The notes under the pieces were generated by a model. The model searched no databases. It saw nothing but the letters and a program-made list of their open reading frames with translations, and was not told the DNA's origin. DNA of 64,000 nucleotides from Rhizobiaceae bacterium (GTDB lineage: Bacteria > Pseudomonadota > Alphaproteobacteria > Rhizobiales > Rhizobiaceae): contig JAHBYU010000004.1 of the NCBI GenBank assembly GCA_019635775.1, positions 205,434-269,433 of the forward strand, read 5' to 3'. Shown here one piece after another: positions 44,542 through 51,883 of the stretch. Each line of letters starts with the position of its first letter. The first letter of the stretch is position 1. The position numbers and the translations under genes are program-made.

Positions 44542-46454
44542 GCAACGAAAACAAGGTGAAGCTCGGACCGATCGAGCTGGAAGTCATCCACGGCACCATC
44601 CGCGCGGCGGAGCTGGAGATCGAGGCAGCGGTGGAGCGCACAGCGCGTTCGCCGATGATCCGTGACCAGCACGACTATCGTGTCGCGCTGTTCGACGCGA
44701 AGGGACGCAAGCTTACAGGGCGCTCCTATTCAGCGATCGTGGAGCCGGTGTTTGAATATTTTGGCGAGGACAAGATCTTCCCGGGCGACGTGTTCTTCTG
44801 GAATGATCCGTACAATTCGTGCGGCGGCATCGGGCATGTGCCCGACCTTTGCACAACAGTCCCCATCTTCCACCAGGACAAGCTGATCGGCTTCAGCCAG
44901 GTCTTCGGTCATCATGACGATATCGGCGGCGCGGTTCCGGGCAGCTTGCCGGTTCATGCGACTGACAGCTGGATGGAAGGTGTCCTTATTCCGCCGATCA
45001 AGCTCTACGAGCGCGGTGTGCTTAACGAAGCGGCTTTTCGTATCATCACACGCAACTCGCGCCTCGAGGATCACCTGGCCGGCGACCTAGATGCGGAGAT
45101 CGGCGCCTGCAAGCTTGGCTCGCGGCGGATCGTCTCGCTGGCGGAACGCTACGGCGTCGAGGTGCTCGAAGCCGCTTTCGATCAGATCCTCAAGAATGCC
45201 GCCGAGATATTCCGCAGGGAAATCCTGCCGAAGATCAAGGACGGTGTCTATCACTACGAGGACTATATCGAAGCTGATGGCGTGGAAGAGGGCAAGATCC
45301 ACGCGCTTCGCCTCACGATGACGAAGACGCCAGACAAGATCACGCTCGACTTCAACGGCACGGACCCCGAGGCCAAGGGACCGATCAACTGGTCGCTGGA
45401 TGAAGTGGAAGGGCGCTACTTCCGCAAATGGCTGGCGCCCGTGCTGAGGTCGCTTGCGGCTTCTCCGGAGCGCGCCGCCGAAATCGACTCCAACGAAGGC
45501 GTTCTGGACGTCATCGATGTCGTTTTCCCTGAAAAGGGAACGCTCATCACGCCGACATTCGGCAAGCCAACCGGCATGCGCTTCTTCCTGATGCTGCGCT
45601 CGCTGGGTGTTTTTGCCGCCTGCCTGTCCAAGGCGACGGCCGGCCGCATGCCTGCGGATCATGAGACGATCCGAATCTGGGGCCTGACGGGCGGGCGCAA
45701 TCGCGACGACTTCTTCCTGTTCCGTGAAGTGCTGGGTGGTGGGGGACCCGGCCGTCCCTGGGCTGACGGTTCGGATGTCGTGCATATCGTGCCCAACTCG
45801 CGCAACCTGCCAGCGGAGTTTTCCGAGACCCGCTATCCGATCATGGTCGAGCAACTCGCGCTCAAGCAGGATTCCGGCGGAGCCGGCTTCCGGCGCGGCG
45901 GGTTTGGCTACGATAAAAAGATCCGTGCGCTCGACGAATGCCGGCTGATCTCCAACGCCGACCGCTCAGTCCTGGGTTGCTACGGGGTGAACGGCGGGAA
46001 GACAGGCCAGAACTATCAGGTCTCCGTGATTGCCGAAAACGGCAGCGAGACCGTCTACCCGGGTATGTCGGATACGGTCGTGGTGAAGCCCGGCGCATCG
46101 GTGCGGGTCGTGACCACGGGTGGTGGCGGTTGGGGAGATCCGCTGGCTCGTGAGGTGGATACGGTCGTCTACGATCTCCAGTGCGGCCTGATATCCGAGC
46201 GAAGCGCCCGAGAAGACTACGGCGTGTCGGTCTTGCTCAAGGGCAGGAAATGGACGCATGACGCGGCACAGACCAAGGCGTTGAGAGAAAAGCTTCGCAA
46301 GGAGCGCGGCATTCCACCCATGTTTGATCGCGGCGAAGCCTTCCGGGCCATGAAGGCGAAGGGCATGGTCAGATATCCGGACAACTGGAGCGATCCGGAT
46401 GAGGGATGGGATGCCGTGGGCGAGGGCGCTTCCTTCGCACAGGCGGCGGAATAG
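44538..46454 (+). CDS. hyuB: Hydantoinase/oxoprolinase subunit B (HyuB)
   Basis: 638 aa. Partner of HyuA, needed for ring opening. GTG 44538 overlaps the hyuA TGA as GTGA. HyuB hallmarks: ARSPMIRDQHDYRVALFDA, NDPYNSCGGIGHVPDLCTTV, FGHHDDIGGAVPGSLP, and the C-terminal TTGGGGWGDPLAREVD. Together the two subunits spend ATP to cleave a cyclic amide or lactam to an open-chain acid. The substrate may be a hydantoin, an oxidised pyrimidine-like ring or a lactam; the surrounding Mo hydroxylase and amidase favour an N-heterocycle. Confidence 0.92.
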   Translation: MSNENKVKLGPIELEVIHGTIRAAELEIEAAVERTARSPMIRDQHDYRVALFDAKGRKLTGRSYSAIVEPVFEYFGEDKIFPGDVFFWNDPYNSCGGIGHVPDLCTTVPIFHQDKLIGFSQVFGHHDDIGGAVPGSLPVHATDSWMEGVLIPPIKLYERGVLNEAAFRIITRNSRLEDHLAGDLDAEIGACKLGSRRIVSLAERYGVEVLEAAFDQILKNAAEIFRREILPKIKDGVYHYEDYIEADGVEEGKIHALRLTMTKTPDKITLDFNGTDPEAKGPINWSLDEVEGRYFRKWLAPVLRSLAASPERAAEIDSNEGVLDVIDVVFPEKGTLITPTFGKPTGMRFFLMLRSLGVFAACLSKATAGRMPADHETIRIWGLTGGRNRDDFFLFREVLGGGGPGRPWADGSDVVHIVPNSRNLPAEFSETRYPIMVEQLALKQDSGGAGFRRGGFGYDKKIRALDECRLISNADRSVLGCYGVNGGKTGQNYQVSVIAENGSETVYPGMSDTVVVKPGASVRVVTTGGGGWGDPLAREVDTVVYDLQCGLISERSAREDYGVSVLLKGRKWTHDAAQTKALREKLRKERGIPPMFDRGEAFRAMKAKGMVRYPDNWSDPDEGWDAVGEGASFAQAAE

Positions 46455-46482
46455 CCCGGCCTCGACAGCGGAAGGAGTTGCC

Positions 46483-47028
46483 ATGCAGATCAAGCAATCC
46501 GTTACGGTGAACCGTCCGCGCGAAGAGGTCTGGGCACTCTTCCAGGACATTCCGACGATAGCCGGATGCATGCCAGGTGCAGAGCTGACACGCGACAATG
46601 GAAACGGCAGCTATGCCGGCGTCGTGTCGATCAAGCTGGGACCGTTCAAGGCCGCCTTCGAAGGAGAAGTCCAGCATGAGTCCGATGCCGAGAATTTCTC
46701 CGGCAAGGCCGAAGGGCGTGGCGTGGACAAGAAGGGTGGCAGCCGGTCGCGAATGACGATGGCCTATGCATTGGCGGACAAGGGCGACGCCACCGAGTTG
46801 ACTGTTAATGCAGACATCCAGCTAAGTGGTCCTGTTGCCCAGTTCGGAAGACCAGGAATCGTCACCGAGACGGCGAAACTGCTGATCCAGCAGTTTGTCG
46901 CAAATGTAGAGGCCGAACTTAACGGCAACGGTGGGGCATCCGAAGCCGCGAAGGAACTCAGCGCCCTCAAACTCGGCAGCAAGGTCGTTGGCGCCTCGGT
47001 AAAGCGCTGGCTCGGCAAGGAAGGCTAA
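46483..47028 (+). CDS. CoxG/SRPBCC-family protein
   Basis: 181 aa. SRPBCC-fold protein related to CoxG, the accessory subunit found with CO dehydrogenase-type molybdenum enzymes. The domain start MQIKQSVTVNRPREEVWALF and MPGAELT are typical; the C-terminal helix (about 125-181) would suit membrane or quinone contact, which is known for CoxG. GGAAGGAG precedes the ATG. Its presence links the hydantoinase operon to the molybdenum hydroxylase encoded at 50466-54271, although they are separate transcripts. Confidence 0.8.
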   Translation: MQIKQSVTVNRPREEVWALFQDIPTIAGCMPGAELTRDNGNGSYAGVVSIKLGPFKAAFEGEVQHESDAENFSGKAEGRGVDKKGGSRSRMTMAYALADKGDATELTVNADIQLSGPVAQFGRPGIVTETAKLLIQQFVANVEAELNGNGGASEAAKELSALKLGSKVVGASVKRWLGKEG

Positions 47029-47047
47029 AAACCTGCAGGAGACGATG

Positions 47048-47845
47048 ATGGAACACCGTATGTCCTTCATGACCCAGATGGAAATCGCCGAAGCGATCGC
47101 CGCCGGTCGTGCCGTGATCGTCCCGACAGGCGCGACGGAGGCACATGGTCCGCATATGCCCGTCGACACAGATACGCATCAGGCCGAGCATATCGCCGTC
47201 CTGCTGGCGGAGCGTATCGGGGCGATTGTCGCGCCGCCAGTCGCCTATGGCGTGTCGATGACCTTCGAGCATTTTCCCGGAACGATCTCGCTGTCGATCC
47301 CCACCTATCAACTCATGCTGTTCGAGATCGGCGCTGCGCTGGTCAAGCAAGGCTTCAGCCACGTCATCCTGTTGAATGGCAACCGTCCCAGCGGTACCGC
47401 CAATGACCAGGTGGCGCGCCACATGGTGGATCAGCTCGACACGGCTCATAATTTCAAGGTGTCGGCCGTCAGCTACTGGGAGCCCGCGGCCGACAAGATC
47501 CACGCCATGCGCAAGTCGGTGGTCGGCGGGATGGGACATGGATGCGAACTGGAAGCTTCCTTCCAGCTCGCCACCCGTCCGGAACTGGTAAAAATGGAAA
47601 AGCTAAAAGGCGCAAAATACGGCCCCGTGGGATGGGATCTGGTCGCTCCGACAAACCCCACACGAACCTATGCGCGCAGACCGCGTCCCGAGGTGGGGCA
47701 TGCGGCGATCTTCGGCGACCCGACTGTCGCGAGCGAGGAAATGGGACGCAAGTCGATCGAGATCATTGTCGACGTGCTGGAGGAGACCTTCACCAACCTG
47801 CAGGGGTCCTATCAGGACCGACCGGGGATGACGAAGACGGCCTAG
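47048..47845 (+). CDS. Creatininase-family amidohydrolase
   Basis: 265 aa. The family hydrolyses cyclic or formyl amides with two metals (creatininase, FAPy deformylase, MftE). The N-terminal metal site ATEAHGPHMPVDTDTHQAE is intact, as is the later Glu in GHGCELEAS. However the usual NGHGGN (or NGHYEN) segment reads NGNRPS here, replacing the histidine ligand by Asn. So metal content or substrate may be unusual. ATG 47048 has AGGAG six bases upstream; ATG 47045 is the alternative. The stop overlaps that of the convergent IclR gene. Confidence 0.8.
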   Translation: MEHRMSFMTQMEIAEAIAAGRAVIVPTGATEAHGPHMPVDTDTHQAEHIAVLLAERIGAIVAPPVAYGVSMTFEHFPGTISLSIPTYQLMLFEIGAALVKQGFSHVILLNGNRPSGTANDQVARHMVDQLDTAHNFKVSAVSYWEPAADKIHAMRKSVVGGMGHGCELEASFQLATRPELVKMEKLKGAKYGPVGWDLVAPTNPTRTYARRPRPEVGHAAIFGDPTVASEEMGRKSIEIIVDVLEETFTNLQGSYQDRPGMTKTA

Positions 47846-48699
47846 GCGACCAGACCGGGATGCCAGCCGAGTTCCGCCGAGAGCGAGTGGCTCATCAGGA
47901 GAAGAGATTCCTTCAACTCGTCCATGAGCGCGTGGTCGCGTGCGACCTTCTTGAGATAGACGAAGCATATGCAACCGACCACCGCAGCTTTCGAGCTGAA
48001 CACCGGTGCTGCGATGGAGCCGGTGAAGGTCTGCACATCGCCTTCCGTCTGGGCGAAGCCCTCGGCCCGGACCTCGGCCAGCCTTTTGCGCAATGCGTCC
48101 GGTTCGGTGATGGTCAGCGGGGTCAATTGCTCGAGCGGCTGGGAGCAATAAACCGAAAGGAACTCGGGAGATTCATAGGCAAGCAGTACCAAGCCTTTCG
48201 ATCCCGCGTGAAGGGGTATGTGGTAGCCATACTGAGCCTTGGAAATTTCCTGAACCTGGCGTTTCTCGGCATGAATGACCACGGAGAAGCTACCGATCCG
48301 CTCCACCACCTGAACATCGACGCCGGTGATGCTGCGGTCCTTGGCCAGGTAGGAGATCGCCGATTTCAGCATTTTGTTGTTGGCCAGGTAGGACGATCCC
48401 AGATGCCACATGCGTGGCCCGATCTCATAATGAGACGTCTCGGGGTTCAGCATGAGAAACTGGGCCTTTTCCAGCTTTTTGACAGTCCGGTGCGCAGTCG
48501 CCCAAGGAAGGCCCATGTCGCGCATCACGTCGACCACCCGGCAGGGCCGGGCGGCGATCAGGTCGAGTACGGCGAAGGAGCGCTCAAGGCCCTGCTTGGC
48601 TTCCGCAGATTTCGTATCCATGGCCGTCGGCTTTTGCAAAGCATAGCTCGCGGCGCCGGCTTCATCAGCCGGCTGTCGTTTCCCTGGTGTTTTCCCCAT
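47842..48699 (-). CDS. IclR-family transcriptional regulator
   Basis: 285 aa. An N-terminal winged helix (about residues 36-95: LERSFAVLDLIAARPCRVVD, LPWATAHRTVKKLEKAQFL) is followed by the IclR effector domain (about 110-275) with HIPLHAGSKGLVLLAY and GSIAAPVFSSKAAVVG. IclR proteins sense small acids or heterocycle intermediates and can repress or activate. It is divergent from the amidase gene and convergent with the creatininase-family gene. The TATCCACTAT site 38 bases upstream of its start and the same 10-mer before hyuA and the Mo hydroxylase genes make it the probable master regulator. Confidence 0.88.
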   Translation of the reverse strand: MGKTPGKRQPADEAGAASYALQKPTAMDTKSAEAKQGLERSFAVLDLIAARPCRVVDVMRDMGLPWATAHRTVKKLEKAQFLMLNPETSHYEIGPRMWHLGSSYLANNKMLKSAISYLAKDRSITGVDVQVVERIGSFSVVIHAEKRQVQEISKAQYGYHIPLHAGSKGLVLLAYESPEFLSVYCSQPLEQLTPLTITEPDALRKRLAEVRAEGFAQTEGDVQTFTGSIAAPVFSSKAAVVGCICFVYLKKVARDHALMDELKESLLLMSHSLSAELGWHPGLVA

Positions 48700-48730
48700 A
48701 GCAAGTTTTCTACCGATTATTCACTCTGCA

Positions 48731-48747
48731 GATACCGTATCCACTAT
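48731..48747. promoter_or_regulatory. IclR-type operator between iclR and amidase genes
   Basis: Contains GATAC-C-GTATC (48731-48741), a perfect short palindrome, overlapping TATCCACTAT (48738-48747), the 10-mer found at two other promoters in this region. It lies between the two divergent start codons (48699 and 48795), fitting autoregulation and amidase control. Confidence 0.6.
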
Positions 48748-48794
48748 TTCGATGGTTTTCCAGCCATAGAGCGCGCTGCCGCGGGAGACGCAAA

Positions 48795-50240
48795 GTGACC
48801 GAGCAATTGTGGTCCAAGGACGCAGTCTCAATCGTTTCCCATTTACGCGCAGGTGAAATCAGCGCGCAAGAAGTGCTGGGGGCTCTGGAACAGCGCGTGA
48901 ATGCGGTCAATCCCGTCGTCAATGCGCTGCCGACGCTTTGCTTTGACCGTGCGCGCGGACGGCTGGACGAATGGCGCTTGGGCACAGACAGTCTGCTTTG
49001 CGGCCTGCCGATACCGATCAAGGATTCCTACGCTGTGTCCGGCGTGCGCACCACCTACGGCTCGCGCGTTTACGAGCATCACGTGCCGGACCATTCGGAT
49101 TTCTTCGTGGAGGCGATCGAAGACTCGGGCGGCATTGTCTACGGAAAGTCGAACACGCCAGAATTCGAGGCAGGGGCCAACACCTTCAACGACGTTTTTG
49201 GCCCGACCCTCAATCCCTGGGATGTTCGGCTCTCGCCCGCCGGGTCGTCCGGAGGCGCGGCGGTGGCCGTTGCCACGGGGATGGCCTTCATTGCCCAAGG
49301 GTCTGACTTTGCCTGTTCGCTGCGATATCCAGCTGCTTTTTGCGGTCTCGTCGGTTTGCGGCCGAGCCCCGGGGTAGTGCCGCAAGGGCCGGACGGGGTC
49401 CCAGGCCAGACGCTTTCTGTCATAGGGCCGCTGGCGCGCACTGTCGCGGATGCCGGGCTGGGGCTTGAGATGATGGCGCGTCTCGATGTCCGGGATCCGT
49501 TGTCGCGTAGACCCGACGCGCGTTTCTCGCAGACGGCGCGGCAGCCGGAAAAGCCTGCGCGCCTCGCGTTCTCTGTAAATCTTCGCTTGGCCGACATCGA
49601 CCCTCAGATAGAGGAGGTCGTGACGCAGGCGGTGAAGGCGCTGTCAAATGCAGGCGCGGACATTGCGCATGCAGTTCCCGACCTCTCTTCCGCTGACGAA
49701 GCATTCCGCGTCTTGCGGGCCCACCAGTTCGCCGCATCGCGCGGCGAACTTCTCGATGGGCCCGGCCGCGACCTCCTTAAACCGGAAGTCATATGGAACA
49801 TCGAGAGGGGACTTGAACTTGGCGGAGCGGATATTTCCGCAGCAGTAAGAAAGCAGGCACGTTGCCGTTCCAATCTGCTTGCCTTCCTTGACAGTCACGA
49901 ATTCCTGTTGAGCGCCACAGCGCCCGTTGCGCCTTACCCTGTGGGCGAGCGCTATGTGTCGCGAATAGCCGGCCGCGAACTTGCAACCTATCTGGATTGG
50001 CTGGTGCTGGGATATGCGATCACCGTGACGGGATGTCCGGCGATTTCCATTCCATGCGGCTTCACGCCGGCAGGTCTTCCGGTAGGCCTCCAGATCGTGG
50101 GGCGACCGTATGATGAAGCGCGGCTGCTGTCGGTCGCGGCATGGTGCGAAAGCGTTCTCGGCTGCGCCCTGACGCAGCCAATCGATCCGAAATCTTGGGC
50201 GCCCGAAGCTTTGGAAAGCGCGGTCAGTGGCAAAGCCTGA
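48795..50240 (+). CDS. Amidase-signature-family amidase
   Basis: 481 aa. AS-family Ser-cisSer-Lys hydrolase. The catalytic Lys is in PIPIKDSYAVSG (about residue 75), the cis-Ser region is SPAGSSGGAA (about 150) and the nucleophile is in GSDFACSLRYPAAFCG (about 175), close to the standard GTDxGGSIRxPA. GTG 48795 has GGGAG about nine bases upstream. AS enzymes hydrolyse linear amides or ureido groups, so this could act after ring opening, for example on a ureido acid. Divergent from the IclR gene, it starts a segment that reaches the Mo hydroxylase genes. Confidence 0.88.
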   Translation: MTEQLWSKDAVSIVSHLRAGEISAQEVLGALEQRVNAVNPVVNALPTLCFDRARGRLDEWRLGTDSLLCGLPIPIKDSYAVSGVRTTYGSRVYEHHVPDHSDFFVEAIEDSGGIVYGKSNTPEFEAGANTFNDVFGPTLNPWDVRLSPAGSSGGAAVAVATGMAFIAQGSDFACSLRYPAAFCGLVGLRPSPGVVPQGPDGVPGQTLSVIGPLARTVADAGLGLEMMARLDVRDPLSRRPDARFSQTARQPEKPARLAFSVNLRLADIDPQIEEVVTQAVKALSNAGADIAHAVPDLSSADEAFRVLRAHQFAASRGELLDGPGRDLLKPEVIWNIERGLELGGADISAAVRKQARCRSNLLAFLDSHEFLLSATAPVAPYPVGERYVSRIAGRELATYLDWLVLGYAITVTGCPAISIPCGFTPAGLPVGLQIVGRPYDEARLLSVAAWCESVLGCALTQPIDPKSWAPEALESAVSGKA

Positions 50241-50281
50241 GCCCCTTGAACAAGACCTGAACGAGTCTTTCAAAAAGCCGG

Positions 50282-50311
50282 TTGACACTGCTCGAAACCA
50301 GAACCTATAGT
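50282..50311 (+). promoter_or_regulatory. Strong sigma-70 promoter of Mo hydroxylase operon
   Basis: TTGACA (50282-50287) and TATAGT (50306-50311) are 18 bases apart, close to consensus. Transcription would start near 50318, before the operator at 50328-50344. The remaining ~120 bases of leader before GTG 50466 contain no supportable gene. Confidence 0.65.
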
Positions 50312-50327
50312 CAAATAGTCGATACAA

Positions 50328-50344
50328 TATCCACTATCAGGATA
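50328..50344 (+). promoter_or_regulatory. IclR-type operator of Mo hydroxylase operon
   Basis: TATCC-ACTATCA-GGATA is a 17-bp inverted repeat with the same arms and spacing as the hyuA site (42450-42466). It includes TATCCACTAT at 50328-50337. Being about ten bases after the predicted transcription start, it suits repression. Confidence 0.65.
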
Positions 50345-50465
50345 CTGACGACGGGGAACAAGATAGGCTTGCCGGGTGCGTCGAGCCGTGGGAGACCAGA
50401 CACCAAAGAGGTGCGATCTCCGACGAAAACAGCGCTTCAGTCGAGCCTCATAGCTGGGGAATGAC

Positions 50466-51335
50466 GTGAAACCACCGCTATTCGACTATCTGGTCGCGCG
50501 GTCGTCGGAGGAGGCGGTCAAGCTGCTTTCGGAATATCCCGGCGCGATGATTCTCGCGGGCGGCCAAAGCCTCATCCCGGCGATGAACTTCCGCCTTGCG
50601 GCGCCAGCCGCGCTCATTGACATAAACCGCATTTCCGACCTGCGCCGGATCGATATCGTCGATGGCAACGTTCGCGTCGGCGCTGCGGTCAGACATCGGG
50701 ATCTGGAACAGAACGACGCGGCATTCGCCGCCAATCCACTTTTGCGAGCAGCGCTCTATCATGTGGCTCATGTCCCCATACGAAACCGCGGCACTACCGT
50801 CGGAAGTCTCTGTCACGCGGATGCCGCAGCCGAAATGCCGATGGTGCTGTTGCTGACAGGCGGTTGGGTGACGGCGGAAGGTCCTTCCGGGCAGAGGGAT
50901 ATCCCGGCGGAAGAATTCTTCGAATTTCACATGACGACGTCTCGGGAAGCCGACGAGATGATTGTCAGCGCCACTTTTCCTGGACTGCCGACCGGAGCCG
51001 GCCATGCCTTTGCGGAGTTCGCAAGGCGCAAGGGCGACTACGCTATTGCAGCAGTCGGCGCCATCGTCGAGCGTGGAGCGGACGGCGTGATCTCGTCGGC
51101 GCGCATTGCAGCATGCGGAATATCATCCCGCCCCGTGAGATTGTCCGAGGTCGAGGCGGCCTTGGTGGATACGAAACTGTCTGACGATGATATCCATCGC
51201 GCGGGCGAACTGGCGAAGCAGTCCGTGACGGCGCCTGACGACGCCCACGCCACGACCGCCTATCGCCAGCATCTGCTTGCGTCGCTGACGCGCAGGGTTG
51301 TCAGACAGGCCGCAGGCATCATGAAAGAAAGCTGA
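50466..51335 (+). CDS. Molybdenum hydroxylase FAD subunit (CoxM-like)
   Basis: 289 aa. The medium subunit of a xanthine-dehydrogenase/CO-dehydrogenase-family enzyme, which passes electrons from Fe-S to FAD. FAD loops are visible in MILAGGQSLIPAMNFRL (about 29-45) and TTVGSLCHADAAAEMP (about 112-127, where TxGGxxxxADP is usual); the CODH FAD C-terminal domain follows. GTG 50466 was chosen: GGGGA lies six bases upstream and an ATG at 50461 is followed at once by a stop. The order M-S-L is the cox-type order. Confidence 0.9.
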   Translation: MKPPLFDYLVARSSEEAVKLLSEYPGAMILAGGQSLIPAMNFRLAAPAALIDINRISDLRRIDIVDGNVRVGAAVRHRDLEQNDAAFAANPLLRAALYHVAHVPIRNRGTTVGSLCHADAAAEMPMVLLLTGGWVTAEGPSGQRDIPAEEFFEFHMTTSREADEMIVSATFPGLPTGAGHAFAEFARRKGDYAIAAVGAIVERGADGVISSARIAACGISSRPVRLSEVEAALVDTKLSDDDIHRAGELAKQSVTAPDDAHATTAYRQHLLASLTRRVVRQAAGIMKES

Positions 51336-51339
51336 TCCG

Positions 51340-51873
51340 ATGAGCAGGCACGAGCACCTAGAACGCTCCATACCCAGCACATCCGCCGACCCGAAAGCCG
51401 AGGTCACGCTGACGGTAAACGGCGTGTCAGTCACGCGTGAAGTCAGCACCCGCATGCTGCTTTCCGACTTCATCCGTCATGGTCTGCGCCTGACCGGAAC
51501 GCATGTCGGCTGCGAGCATGGCGTGTGCGGCGCCTGTACAGTGATGATCGACGGACGCGCGGCGCGCTCTTGCCTCACCTTCGCCGTGCAGGCCGATGGC
51601 GCGGACATCCGTACGATCGAGAGCGAGGCGGAAGAGGACGGGACTCTAAGCGCGTTGCAGCAGGCCTTCCAGGAATGCCACGGCCTCCAGTGTGGCTACT
51701 GCACTCCAGGCATGATCATGAACATACGTGCCCATTTCGATTCCGGAGAGGAACTCGACCTCTCCGATGAGGGCATACGCGAACTGATTTCGGGCAATCT
51801 CTGTCGTTGCACGGGGTATGCAAATATCGTCAAGGCAGTTCGCCGCGCGGCTGAACTTGCCGGGAAAGCCTGA
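51340..51873 (+). CDS. Molybdenum hydroxylase 2Fe-2S subunit (CoxS-like)
   Basis: 177 aa. Two [2Fe-2S] clusters: the N-terminal ferredoxin fold with CEHGVCGACTVMIDG (about 52-66) and C-terminal helical domain with CGYCTPGMIM and LCRCTGYANI. It carries electrons from the molybdenum site to FAD. The ~20-residue N-terminal extension before VTLTVNG is a little longer than usual. It begins four bases after the FAD subunit stop and ends 10 bases before the large subunit start. Confidence 0.93.
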   Translation: MSRHEHLERSIPSTSADPKAEVTLTVNGVSVTREVSTRMLLSDFIRHGLRLTGTHVGCEHGVCGACTVMIDGRAARSCLTFAVQADGADIRTIESEAEEDGTLSALQQAFQECHGLQCGYCTPGMIMNIRAHFDSGEELDLSDEGIRELISGNLCRCTGYANIVKAVRRAAELAGKA

Positions 51874-51883
51874 GGGGTCGCAG

